Shown here piece by piece: positions 16,841 through 24,569 of a stretch of 64,000 nt of DNA (the first letter of the stretch is position 1; the number at the start of each line of letters is the position of its first letter). Made by a program: the position numbers and the translations under genes. The DNA comes from CAUJIW01 sp963205175 (GTDB lineage: Bacteria > Pseudomonadota > Alphaproteobacteria > Sphingomonadales > Sphingomonadaceae): the NCBI GenBank assembly GCA_041060555.1, contig JBEUDS010000017.1; one strand, 5' to 3'. Under the pieces are notes generated by a model that was not told the origin of the DNA, ran no database searches, and saw only the letters and a list, made by a program, of their open reading frames with translations.

Positions 16841-18844
16841 TCAGAACCATCCTTCCCGCCGCCCGATCCAGTCGGAACGGCGCTTGCCTTGGGGTACCTG
16901 TCCCGGCCTGTGGATCTGCCCGGCGGGATCGCTGTCGGTCGGGGCCGCCCCGAGCTGGTCTTCGAGGTCGCGCCATTTCTCTTCGGGCCAGCGGTCGGCG
17001 CCCGCGATCCAGGCGGCCGCGCGGGCGTAGACTCGGCAATCGAGCGCCTCGTTGCGCTCACGCAGCTTCTGCCATTCGAGCTTCGCGAAGCCGCGCTTCG
17101 TGCGCACCGTGACCAGCTGTTCGGCCACGACCTGCTTCAGCCACTCGCTCTCGACCCATGTCGGCAGGTGGATCGTGCCGGGCGGGAACGCCGCGCCCTC
17201 GGCACGTTCCTCGGCCGTCGGGCGCTCCAGCCGCAGGAAGCGGTAGGTTTCGGCCTTGAAGGTCGAGACCGCCACCGTCCAGAGCCGGGCGCCGCGACGC
17301 AGGCGCTTCCCGCCCTCGGTCGCATCCACGAAAGTGGGGCCGGAGACCGGACTGGAGCGATTGAAGCCTTCGAGCCCCTTGACTGGCGCGACCTGTGCAA
17401 AGCCGACTTTGCGCGACCAGGCGTAGACAGCCGGGGCTTCGTAGCCCGTGTCGATCGCGAGCCGCGCGATCCGAAGGTGCGCTCCGTTTTCATGCGGCCA
17501 CGACCGGTCGAGGAGTGCCGTCAACTGGTCCCAAGCATCATGCCGGTCCGGCCCGCCCTCTACACGCACGTGATCGACGAGCCAGCTCTCAAGCCCTCGG
17601 CCCCAGGCCCAGACATCGACCTCGATGCGGTCCTTCTGGACATCCGCGCCCGCCGTCAGGAACAGCCCGCCCGCTGGCACCGTGCCTGGCTGCCACGCCT
17701 CGCGGCGATCGTAGAGCCGCTGCCAGTCCGGCGCCTCGCCGGTTTCGACCCATGTCTCGCCGAGAATGGTATTGCGGAACGCCTTGATCGCCTCGTCGGA
17801 GCCCTGGGCCGCCTCCCAGCTGCGCGCGATCCGGGGCCAGCTGAGCCAGCCGACCGGCGAGTAGAGCGCCGAGAGGTGGTAGCCGACAGTGGTGGGATCA
17901 GCGGCCGTGGCGGTCGCCCGCCATTCGCCGCGCTCCAGCATCGCGGTCTTGTGGTGCTCCGCGACGGCTCTGTCGCAGCCTTCGCAGATATATTCTGCAG
18001 TCTCCGGCTTGCCCTTCTGCCAGCGCAGCCGTTCGAACTTCAGCCACTGCATCGCCCCGCAATGCGGACACGGCACGAAATAGCGCCGCTGGTCGGACGC
18101 CTCGAACTCGCGCTCGATGCGGCTGTGCCCCCGGATCGTCGGCGTCGAGACCAGGAATACCTTGCGCCGGTGAGCGAAGGTCAGCGACCGCGCCTCGGCC
18201 AGGGTCACCGGATCGCCTTCCTCGTCGGCCGAAGCCGGATAGGCATCGACCTCGTCGAGGAAGATGTAACGCGCCGGGGTCGAGCGCAGCCCGACCGCCG
18301 AGTTCGCGCCCGTCATGATCAGGATGCCGCCCGCGAATTCCTTGGACAGCATCGTGTTCCCGGCGTCGCGGGATCGGGCCGGTTTGACCCGCTCCCGGAG
18401 CTCCGGGCTCTCGTCGATCAGCGGGTCAATCCGCTGGCGCGAGTTGCGCTTGGCCAGTTCCACGGTCGGCTGGACCGCGAGCATCGGGCCCGGGGCCTGA
18501 TGGATGGCGAAGCCGATCCAGTTGTTGCCGGCTTCCGTCGCCCCGACCTGCGCGGCCTTCATGAACACGATCCGTTGCGCCGCGTCGCCGGGCGACAGCC
18601 GGTCCATGATCTCCCGCATGTAGGGCGTTCGCATTGTGCGGTAGCGCCCCGGTTCGGCCGAAGCGCGGGACGCCAACATCCGGTGCCGGTCCGCCCATTC
18701 CGAGACGGTGAGGTCGGGATCCGGTCGGATCCCGTTGCCCCAGGCGCGCAGGATCTCAGCAGCGCCTTCGAAATCCCTCAGGCCATATTCGTCACCGGAA
18801 TTCGGGCCGGACCTCGGCGAGTTCGTCGAGGTGGGCGCGTACAT
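16841..18844 (-). CDS. terminase large subunit, GpA family
   Basis: The 667-aa ATPase/nuclease packages DNA into proheads. It shows the GpA-type Walker A region (VFMKAAQVGATEAGNN), a Walker B block (ARYIFLDEVDAYPAS), a zinc-finger-like pair CPHCG and CEGC around residues 268-300, and nuclease-domain acidic residues (LTAGADVQKDRIEVDVWAWG; IDTGYEAPAVY). GpA-type enzymes normally cut at cos sites, so packaging by cos is likely. It overlaps the small subunit gene by 53 bases. The stop is two bases from the gpW start. Confidence 0.94.
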   Translation of the reverse strand: MYAPTSTNSPRSGPNSGDEYGLRDFEGAAEILRAWGNGIRPDPDLTVSEWADRHRMLASRASAEPGRYRTMRTPYMREIMDRLSPGDAAQRIVFMKAAQVGATEAGNNWIGFAIHQAPGPMLAVQPTVELAKRNSRQRIDPLIDESPELRERVKPARSRDAGNTMLSKEFAGGILIMTGANSAVGLRSTPARYIFLDEVDAYPASADEEGDPVTLAEARSLTFAHRRKVFLVSTPTIRGHSRIEREFEASDQRRYFVPCPHCGAMQWLKFERLRWQKGKPETAEYICEGCDRAVAEHHKTAMLERGEWRATATAADPTTVGYHLSALYSPVGWLSWPRIARSWEAAQGSDEAIKAFRNTILGETWVETGEAPDWQRLYDRREAWQPGTVPAGGLFLTAGADVQKDRIEVDVWAWGRGLESWLVDHVRVEGGPDRHDAWDQLTALLDRSWPHENGAHLRIARLAIDTGYEAPAVYAWSRKVGFAQVAPVKGLEGFNRSSPVSGPTFVDATEGGKRLRRGARLWTVAVSTFKAETYRFLRLERPTAEERAEGAAFPPGTIHLPTWVESEWLKQVVAEQLVTVRTKRGFAKLEWQKLRERNEALDCRVYARAAAWIAGADRWPEEKWRDLEDQLGAAPTDSDPAGQIHRPGQVPQGKRRSDWIGRREGWF

Positions 18845-19352
18845 GTTTCTCCAAGGCCTTCTGCATGGCGGCCGCCTCCACGCCGAGTTCGGCCGCCATC
18901 AGCGCCGCCGCGCGCGCCGGCCAGTTCACCCAGGCATCGCGCTCCTCGCGTGCCAACCGGAACACGACCGCAACCGCCCGGGCGCGGTCGACGAGTTCTC
19001 CCTTGAGCTTCTGAAGCCGGATGCGCCGCTCCTGGGCCTTCAGCACCTCATTCGCGGTCTTGGCCTGCAGGAAGGTCGTGCCGCTGCCGACGGGCGGCGC
19101 GGCAAGCCCTTGTTCCCGCAGAGTGTCGCCAACGGCGGACACGGCCGCGTCGGGTACCGGCTTGAGCTTGGATGCCGTGGTGCGCCGGGACTTCGACGGG
19201 TCCGTCATCGCCGCCCGGCGGGCATCGCTCGCCTCTGCGTCGATGCTGCCATCCTCATGGAGGACCAGCCGTCCCGCAGCCTTCGCCTTCTGGATCGCGC
19301 CCCGCGAGAGACCGACGCGCGCGGCGTATTGGCGCTCGCTCAGCCCCTGCAT
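18792..19352 (-). CDS. terminase small subunit-like protein (Nu1 type)
   Basis: A 186-aa protein with an N-terminal helix-turn-helix (SERQYAARVGLSRGAIQKAKAAG, about 5-28) of the type used by lambda Nu1 to bind cos DNA, a linker, and a C-terminal helical region (ERRIRLQKLKGELVDRARAV; REERDAWVNWPARAA) that should dimerise and hold the large subunit. It is the first gene of the leftward late block. A palindrome lies about 32-50 bases upstream of its start, so its transcription may be regulated there. Confidence 0.88.
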   Translation of the reverse strand: MQGLSERQYAARVGLSRGAIQKAKAAGRLVLHEDGSIDAEASDARRAAMTDPSKSRRTTASKLKPVPDAAVSAVGDTLREQGLAAPPVGSGTTFLQAKTANEVLKAQERRIRLQKLKGELVDRARAVAVVFRLAREERDAWVNWPARAAALMAAELGVEAAAMQKALEKHVRAHLDELAEVRPEFR

Positions 19353-19383
19353 GGCGTTCTCCGATTATTGTTCAGATTCAAGT

Positions 19384-19402
19384 GCTTATCGAGTTGATAA
19401 GC
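19384..19402. promoter_or_regulatory. operator-like palindrome between divergent genes
   Basis: GCTTATC and GATAAGC form a perfect 7-bp inverted repeat with a five-base spacer. It sits in the 114-base gap between the leftward terminase small subunit gene and the rightward 74-aa gene, about 32 bases from the former start. A dimeric regulator could act here on either direction; a small RNA hairpin is the alternative. Confidence 0.5.
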
Positions 19403-19466
19403 GGTTCGGACAGAGCGAACGTGGCTTTCAAGACCACGCTGCAACTCGCCACGAGGAGCCACAGAG

Positions 19467-19691
19467 ATGACCCGACGCGCCACCGACAACTCGAAGGCAC
19501 TCGACGCCTTCATCGCCGCCAAGCTGGAGATCGACAGCATGCTGGAACGCCTCAAGGCGCTCAGCGACGACCACTTCGAAACCAATCCCGACGAGATCAA
19601 CTGGGGCCATGTCGGCTCCCTGAGCCACTACCGCGACAAGCTGCGCGAGATCACCGACATGGCGTTCCGCGAGGGCGAGCACGCCGGGTGA
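19467..19691 (+). CDS. small conserved hypothetical protein (74 aa)
   Basis: The protein begins MTRRATDNSKALDAFIAAKL and is mostly helical and acidic (DSMLERLKALSDDHFETNPD; SHYRDKLREITDMAFREGEH). The start has a good ribosome binding site (GAGGAG about 14 bases upstream, and a nearer GAG). It is transcribed opposite to the surrounding late genes and is followed 98 bases later by a DUF3489 gene, so the two look like one cargo unit. I know of no function; the pair is common in alphaproteobacterial accessory DNA. Confidence 0.75.
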   Translation: MTRRATDNSKALDAFIAAKLEIDSMLERLKALSDDHFETNPDEINWGHVGSLSHYRDKLREITDMAFREGEHAG

Positions 19692-19789
19692 AATCCTGCA
19701 CCTGCCTGAACTCCGGCCGCGTCGTGCCGCGCGGCTTGGGGTCGTAGAAGGGCCGCGACGGTTGCGGTTCAATCCAAGGAGACGACCCC

Positions 19790-20335
19790 ATGACCAAGCT
19801 CACCGACACGCAAGCCGTAATTCTCAGCGCCGCCGCTCAGCGCGACAACCACAATATCCTGCCGCTTCCCGGTTCCCTGCGCGGAGGCGCCGCCACCAAG
19901 GTGGTGGAGACGATGATCGCCAAAGGCTTCATCGAGGAAGTCGATGCCGACATCCGCAAGGGGGAGCTTGTCTGGCGCGAGACCGGGGACGGTCACGGCA
20001 CCACGCTGGTGGCGACCGACGCAGGCCTCGCTGCCATCGGCATCGAGCCCGAGGGCAGGAGCGCCGCGCCTGCGAGCGCGCCAGACATCCCCGCCGAGCA
20101 GCAGGCGGCGCCCACGACGCGGATACCGCGCGAAGGCACCAAGCAGGCCGCGCTGATCGCCATGCTTCGCGCGCCGGGTGGTGCCACCATCGCCGAGATC
20201 GTCACGGCCACCGGCTGGCAGCCACACACGGTGCGCGGCGCGATGGCGGGCGCGCTTAAGAAAAAGCTTGGTCTCGAAGTGGTCTCGGAGAAGGTTGATG
20301 GCCGCGGGCGGGTCTACTGTCTGCCGCGCGCCTGA
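19790..20335 (+). CDS. DUF3489 domain protein (winged-helix-like)
   Basis: This 181-aa protein has two repeats of winged-helix-like sequence: residues 1-80 (TDTQAVILSAAAQRDNHNIL; GGAATKVVETMIAKGFIEEV) and the DUF3489 segment at about 115-181 (GTKQAALIAMLRAPGGATIA; ATGWQPHTVRGAMAGALKKK). Such proteins are probably DNA-binding. A clear AAGGAG site precedes the start. It lies on the plus strand inside leftward late genes, typical of a gene carried for the lysogen rather than for particle assembly. The role is unknown. Confidence 0.85.
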   Translation: MTKLTDTQAVILSAAAQRDNHNILPLPGSLRGGAATKVVETMIAKGFIEEVDADIRKGELVWRETGDGHGTTLVATDAGLAAIGIEPEGRSAAPASAPDIPAEQQAAPTTRIPREGTKQAALIAMLRAPGGATIAEIVTATGWQPHTVRGAMAGALKKKLGLEVVSEKVDGRGRVYCLPRA

Positions 20336-20360
20336 GAAAACGCTTCCGAGAACTGATTAT

Positions 20361-20384
20361 GCCGCCGTCCCGCAGGACGGCGGC
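20361..20384. terminator. GC-rich hairpin between convergent genes
   Basis: GCCGCCGTCC and GGACGGCGGC form a perfect 10-bp stem with a CGCA loop, 26 bases after the DUF3489 stop and 10 bases from the stop of the leftward 279-aa gene. There is no clear U tract on either strand, so if it terminates transcription it would act weakly or with Rho. Confidence 0.55.
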
Positions 20385-20393
20385 GCTCGCCGG

Positions 20394-21233
20394 TCACAAC
20401 GAAACATTCCAGTAAGCAAGAACCTTCCGGACGTCCTCGCGAGGATAGTGCGGACCGGCGGATGCAAGGTCCCTTTGGATTGCGGCCTTCCTGCGGTCGG
20501 CGGCTTCTTTGATCCTTTGTGAAAACGGAGCTGTTCCAAGCGGCAGCGAGGACCTGCCGGGCATAGGCCAGCTTTGCGGGTAGGCATCCCACTTCGTCCA
20601 TTTCCCGACCTCGGTGGCGATTGGCGACACCTCTTCATGATCGCATGACCAACCATAGAGATGCAGTGCACACACCCGCAGCATCATCTTCACCTCGGTC
20701 ATGACGTCGGTAAATGCCTTTAATGGCGTGGGGAGAAGTACCATGTTCGCCACACACGAGAAAAAGCGGCGATCTTGCACGACCGCGTTGCTGACCTGAT
20801 AGAACGCGTCATCTACGCCCCAGATATGGCAGCACGACCAGTTCGGCCGTTCGCCCGCCCGAAGCCCAAGCGCTAATGTCAGCGCCTTGTTGGCATGCAC
20901 GTTTCCCTCAGACTTATGTACAATCACGCCGGTCTGGCGATTGCGGTTCATCTGCGGCTCAGACCAGTTCGCCTTGTAGAACAGGCCGCGCCGCGCATGT
21001 TCCGGATACCAGACCGGGAGATACTCGAAGGTCTTTGGGTCGACCCATCTTGCTGTGCGTTCGATGAGGCCCATCACGTCAGCGAGACTGAGTTCGCGCC
21101 TCAAAGCCTCAAGACCGTCTGGGAGGAGGTCGTCGGCGGTCTCTTCGGCGTCCAATGGTTCAAGCACTTTGCACTCAATCGGTTTGCAGCATAACAGTAG
21201 AACAACCTGATGGCTCACTGCCAAGTTAGGCAA
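20394..21233 (-). CDS. unrecognised 279-aa protein, possibly nuclease-like
   Basis: I do not recognise this gene with confidence. The product has an acidic helical N-terminus, a WYPEHARRGLFYKANWSEPQ segment (about 70-90), and a His/Cys/Trp-rich centre: VHANKALTLALGL then PNWSCCHIWGVDD, YQVSNAVVQDRRFFSCVANM and VLLPTPLKAFTD. The order His-Asn followed by a CHIWG block and an ANMVLLP block resembles HNH endonucleases, which often read HLxP...NLVLLP, but this is only a resemblance. GC content (about 57 percent) is well below the flanking phage genes, so it was probably acquired separately. It is a plausible restriction or exclusion gene. Confidence 0.7.
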   Translation of the reverse strand: MPNLAVSHQVVLLLCCKPIECKVLEPLDAEETADDLLPDGLEALRRELSLADVMGLIERTARWVDPKTFEYLPVWYPEHARRGLFYKANWSEPQMNRNRQTGVIVHKSEGNVHANKALTLALGLRAGERPNWSCCHIWGVDDAFYQVSNAVVQDRRFFSCVANMVLLPTPLKAFTDVMTEVKMMLRVCALHLYGWSCDHEEVSPIATEVGKWTKWDAYPQSWPMPGRSSLPLGTAPFSQRIKEAADRRKAAIQRDLASAGPHYPREDVRKVLAYWNVSL

Positions 21234-21292
21234 AGCATAAGAACTAAGTGAAGTGACGGCAACGGCTTAGCCCGCGGTGACAGAGCCCCAGC

Positions 21293-21529
21293 TTAACGGC
21301 GTAACGGCAATTTGGACGAATCTCGAACTGTCTCGAACAGCCGCCGCAGCGCGTAGGAACGTCCAATGCTGACCACCGTGAAAATGGCACCCATCATGAG
21401 ATTCTGCGCCAGCGTCGTGTGCAGACCGAAGATCGGGAAGATCAGGATCTGGGTCACCACGGCCACGCCGTAGCCGACGGCGACATTGGCAAGGGACTCG
21501 AAGAGAGACATGGCGCGGCTCTGTTTCAT
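21293..21529 (-). CDS. small phage membrane protein (DUF7220-like)
   Basis: The 78-aa product reads MKQSRAMSLFESLANVAVGY followed by two hydrophobic helices (about 14-36 and 40-58) and a basic tail (SYALRRLFETVR). I believe the family is DUF7220, found in many alphaproteobacterial phages near the DNA methyltransferase gene. Its ATG at 21529 overlaps the methyltransferase stop (21526-21528) in an ATGA arrangement. The longer open frame upstream is a shadow. Function is unknown; an inner-membrane location is likely. Confidence 0.8.
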   Translation of the reverse strand: MKQSRAMSLFESLANVAVGYGVAVVTQILIFPIFGLHTTLAQNLMMGAIFTVVSIGRSYALRRLFETVRDSSKLPLRR

Positions 21530-22884
21530 GCTGCATCCGTTTCGGAAGGAACAGGGCTGAGCCGCTCGGCCTTCACTTTCGCGAAGGTCCGGCCGTCGCC
21601 GTCGAGGACCGCCTCGCGGCCCGTGTCCGCCTGCCAGCGCTCCACGGCGACATCGACATAGGCCGGGCTGATCTCCATCGCGAAGACACGGCGGCCGTTG
21701 GTCTCGCCCGCCATGATCTGTGAGCCGGATCCGGAAAACGGCTCGTAGCAGAGCCCGCCACGGGCCACGTGCTGGCGCATCGGGATCCCGAAGGCGTCGA
21801 GCGGTTTCGGCGTCGGATGGTCGGGGCGCTCGTCCTTGGCGAAGGACGGCATCTCCCAGGTCGAGGACAGCGTCTCCTCGGCCACCTTCGGCGGGCGGTT
21901 CGGACGGCGCCATCCCATGAAGCAGGGCTCGTGCTTCCAGAGGTAATGGGACCGGGTCAGGACGCCGCGGTCCTTCACCCAGATGATCTGCTGATGGACG
22001 AAGGCGCCGGCCTTCTCCCAGCACGCTTCCAGCATCGCCTGGCGGCGAGAGGCATGCCAGCAGTACCAGGCGGCGTCCTCGGTGATCGCTTCGGCCACGG
22101 CCGCGGCGATGAAGCCGTCGTAAAGCTCCGCGCCCTGCGAGCTGTCGTCCCAGGTGACGCCGTAGGATTGGCTCCAGTCCTTGTTCCGCGTCGGGTGGTT
22201 GGAGCCGTCGTAGTCGACCAGATAGGGCGGGTCGGTGGCGAACAGGACCGCGCGCTCGCCGTTCATCAGACGGCGTACATCCTGATGGTTCGTGCTGTCG
22301 CCGCAGAGCAGCCGGTGATCGCCGAGGATCCATAGATCACCCTTGCGCGAGGCCGGATTGCGCGGCGGCTCGGGGATGGTCACGGGCGGAACCGAGCCGC
22401 CAGCCCCGCTGTCTTCACCGTCTGCGTCCGGGGCGAGCGCGAGGAGCTTGTCGAGTTCGCCGTCGGAGAATCCGACCAGCGACAGATCGAAGTCCTCGGC
22501 CAGCAGTCCCTGCAGCTCGGCGGACAGCAATGCCTCGTCCCAGCTTCCGAGTTCCGTCAGCTTATTGTCCGCGATGCGGTAGGCCCGGCGCTGCGCCTCG
22601 GTCAGATGACCGAGCACGATCACCGGTGCCTCAGTCAGCCCGAGCTGCGTGGCAGCCAGAACGCGGCCGTGGCCCGCGATCAGCTCCCCGTCCTCGGCCA
22701 CGAGGCAGGGCACGGTCCAGCCGAACTCGGCCATGCTGGCGGCGATCTTGGCGACCTGGTCCGCGCCGTGCACCTTCGCATTGTTGGCGTAGGGCTGGAG
22801 GCGCGAAAGCGGCCAGGTCTCGATCCGCTCGGGGGCGAAGCTCAGCGTCATGGGTCGGATGGGTCCGTCGATCGAAGTGGACAC
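21526..22884 (-). CDS. ParB-like nuclease domain / site-specific DNA methyltransferase fusion
   Basis: This 452-aa protein has a ParB/sulfiredoxin-type N-terminal domain (about 25-115: PLSRLQPYANNAKVHGADQV; GELIAGHGRVLAATQLGL) fused to an N4/N6-type amino-methyltransferase. Catalytic DPPY is at 218-221 and the AdoMet-binding FSGSGS block lies near residue 390. It is a common phage enzyme, usually an orphan that protects phage DNA or tunes expression; no restriction partner is next to it. The start is GTG at 22884 with an AGGA-type site upstream; an ATG 33 bases further in (PMTLSF) is an alternative. Confidence 0.92.
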   Translation of the reverse strand: MSTSIDGPIRPMTLSFAPERIETWPLSRLQPYANNAKVHGADQVAKIAASMAEFGWTVPCLVAEDGELIAGHGRVLAATQLGLTEAPVIVLGHLTEAQRRAYRIADNKLTELGSWDEALLSAELQGLLAEDFDLSLVGFSDGELDKLLALAPDADGEDSGAGGSVPPVTIPEPPRNPASRKGDLWILGDHRLLCGDSTNHQDVRRLMNGERAVLFATDPPYLVDYDGSNHPTRNKDWSQSYGVTWDDSSQGAELYDGFIAAAVAEAITEDAAWYCWHASRRQAMLEACWEKAGAFVHQQIIWVKDRGVLTRSHYLWKHEPCFMGWRRPNRPPKVAEETLSSTWEMPSFAKDERPDHPTPKPLDAFGIPMRQHVARGGLCYEPFSGSGSQIMAGETNGRRVFAMEISPAYVDVAVERWQADTGREAVLDGDGRTFAKVKAERLSPVPSETDAA

Positions 22885-23223
22885 CTGTGGTCCTGGCCTC
22901 CGGTTGCCGCGCTGGACTCCGTGCGGGGTCCAGCGGGCGCGACGGGCGTCCGGCCATCAGGCGCGTGTTCGTTGGTGGTTTCTCGGGATATGCATGGATC
23001 CGGATGCCGGGTGGCTTCCCAAAAATCCGGCCCTGTCGCTGGCGATCCATCGCGCCTCGCCCGCCAGCATACGATTTCCGCCAGGAAGGACCCGCGAACT
23101 CGTCTGGAAGCGGGACCAAGGCCGCGACGCGCGCGCCTCTCCCGAGGATAGTCAAAAACCTAGCCCGATCCGCCGTTTATGTCCGTTCGAAAACTGTCCG
23201 CCGGACACCTTCCTCGCCACCGC
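22885..23223. other. gap with no convincing gene
   Basis: These 339 bases lie between the methyltransferase start and the stop of the next upstream gene on the same strand. Open frames cross it (for example a minus-strand one starting at 23155) but each would overlap the methyltransferase by over 250 bases and none shows a recognisable domain or binding site. It may hold a promoter for the methyltransferase or decayed coding sequence. Confidence 0.5.
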
Positions 23224-23658
23224 TCACCGCTGCGACGCGCCAGCCAGCTCGATCACTTTCCGCTTCGACAGGGTGCGGTTGAGCCGCCGACCGTTAAGCC
23301 GGAATGCGATCACGCAGAGCGCATAGAGCCAGTGCTCGTGCGCCGCCGACCGCTGCAATCCGACGGTCCAGCAGATGGTTTTCCATCGCTCGCCGTAGGC
23401 GCGCAGCCAGACGATCTTGCCGTCGATCGGATCGAGCCCCACCGTCCAGCTGAGCGTCTCCTCCATCCGGCTGATCGCGGCGGGTGACGGGATGACGCGC
23501 ATCGGCTTCGGCTCCTGTCCGACCTTGTCCGCGAAGCTATGGATGACCTCCGGCCAGACGCTGAAATATCCCTGCCGCCGGGGTTCGGGCAGGCGCTTGA
23601 GCACGAAGGCCGCTTCCGCGAGACGTTCCTCGACGAGGCTCGGTGTCCACTGGGTCAT
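23224..23658 (-). CDS. DUF6362-like phage protein
   Basis: The 144-aa protein begins MTQWTPSLVEERLAEAAFVL and contains LPEPRRQGYFSVWPEVIHSF, a MEETLSWTVGLDPIDGKIVW segment and RWKTICWTVGLQRSAAHEHW, a pattern I associate with DUF6362. The C-terminal half looks like a helix-turn-helix (sigma-like, SAAHEHWLYALCVIAFRLNG), so it may be a transcription factor or a terminase-associated regulator. Its start overlaps the neighbouring 65-aa gene stop by four bases. Confidence 0.8.
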   Translation of the reverse strand: MTQWTPSLVEERLAEAAFVLKRLPEPRRQGYFSVWPEVIHSFADKVGQEPKPMRVIPSPAAISRMEETLSWTVGLDPIDGKIVWLRAYGERWKTICWTVGLQRSAAHEHWLYALCVIAFRLNGRRLNRTLSKRKVIELAGASQR

Positions 23659-23852
23659 CGACGCGCCTCCTTCGCCTGATCGCGGTCGCCATAGAGCTTC
23701 TCGCCGAGTTGCCGGACGAGCTCACGCTCGGGCCAGGTCAGCCGGTCGTCATCGAGAGAGACCGCCAGGACACGCTGCTCGCGCCAGCCATCGCGCTTGA
23801 CTTCATCGGGGGTGCGGCGCTGGCCGCCATATCCGCGTGGCGTCCACCTCAC
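23655..23852 (-). CDS. small phage hypothetical protein (65 aa)
   Basis: A basic and acidic, highly charged protein (MRWTPRGYGGQRRTPDEVKR; WPERELVRQLGEKLYGDRDQ). It overlaps both neighbours by four bases, which supports real coding in a coupled operon with the DUF6362-like and RuvC-like genes. No domain is recognised. Confidence 0.7.
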   Translation of the reverse strand: MRWTPRGYGGQRRTPDEVKRDGWREQRVLAVSLDDDRLTWPERELVRQLGEKLYGDRDQAKEARR

Positions 23853-24382
23853 AGCACACCTCCCCGGGTCTCCATCGCCCAGAGCAGGATCGCGATCGCG
23901 TCGGCCTCGTTGTCGTCGGCGGGTTGGAACCCGCGCTGGCGCATCGCGGCGAGCACGGCATCCTTGCCGGCGTTGCCCTTGCCCGTGGCGAAGCGTTTGA
24001 TGGTGCCGACAGGAACGCCCTGATAGGCGACGCCCTCACGCTCGCACCAAGCGGTCAACGTCGCCAGGAAACCGCCGTAGAGGTGGGCGGCGTCAGTGCC
24101 GATATGGCGCCGGACCTCCTCGAAATAGATCGCGGCCAACCCACCGCTGTCGTCGGCCAGTTGTTCGAGCCAGCGCTGGAAACGCAGGTACCGCATGCCG
24201 CCGCCATCGAAGCGTCCGGAGCGGAAGGTGGCGGTTCCGCTGTGCACGATCCCGCCCGCCAGGCTCGCCCAGCCCGTGGTGGTGCCGAGATCCAGGGCGA
24301 GAATGGCGCTGCCCGCGGATGTCGAGATGACCGGGGCCGGATGGGGCGCGCTCTTGGGGAGGGGTGACGGGCACTGGCTCAT
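23849..24382 (-). CDS. RuvC-like crossover junction endonuclease
   Basis: The 177-aa protein has the RNase H-like fold of phage RuvC-type resolvases. Likely metal-binding acidic residues lie in AILALDLGTTTGWASL, IYFEEVRRHIGTDAAH and the C-terminal DNEADAIAILLWAMETRG. The family resolves branched DNA before packaging or during recombination. The ATG at 24382 was chosen because it begins just before the conserved first strand; the frame is open another 170 codons upstream through repeat-rich non-coding DNA. Confidence 0.87.
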   Translation of the reverse strand: MSQCPSPLPKSAPHPAPVISTSAGSAILALDLGTTTGWASLAGGIVHSGTATFRSGRFDGGGMRYLRFQRWLEQLADDSGGLAAIYFEEVRRHIGTDAAHLYGGFLATLTAWCEREGVAYQGVPVGTIKRFATGKGNAGKDAVLAAMRQRGFQPADDNEADAIAILLWAMETRGGVL

Positions 24383-24465
24383 GGTGGTGGGTCCTTCTCG
24401 TCTGATGTCGGTGAGGGGATGGACGACACGGCGACCGCGCGCGCGAAGCCCCTGGGGGTGGGAGT

Positions 24466-24512
24466 GGGAGAACCCGCTCGGCGCGGTTCTCCCCCACCCC
24501 CGAAGGGGGTGG
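24466..24512 (-). other. two adjacent GC-rich hairpins upstream of the RuvC-like gene
   Basis: Stem one pairs 24466-24474 (GGGAGAACC) with 24485-24493; stem two pairs CCACCCCC at 24494-24501 with GGGGGTGG at 24505-24512 around a three-base loop. They abut each other about 84 bases upstream of the RuvC-like start. In the leftward transcript they would form back-to-back hairpins, as in attenuators or processing sites; no U tract follows. Confidence 0.5.
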
Positions 24513-24569
24513 CTTTCACCCCCACAACTTCCAGAGCGCATCAACACGTTGAATTTTTTGGAGAAATCG

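Noticed and set aside
16889..19006. 705-codon plus-strand open frame opposite the terminase
   Set aside because: It mirrors terminase codons, has no recognisable domain or binding site, and terminase motifs are intact on the other strand.
22631..23155. 174-codon minus-strand frame between methyltransferase and DUF6362 genes
   Set aside because: It would overlap the methyltransferase by over 250 bases in another frame and has no domain.
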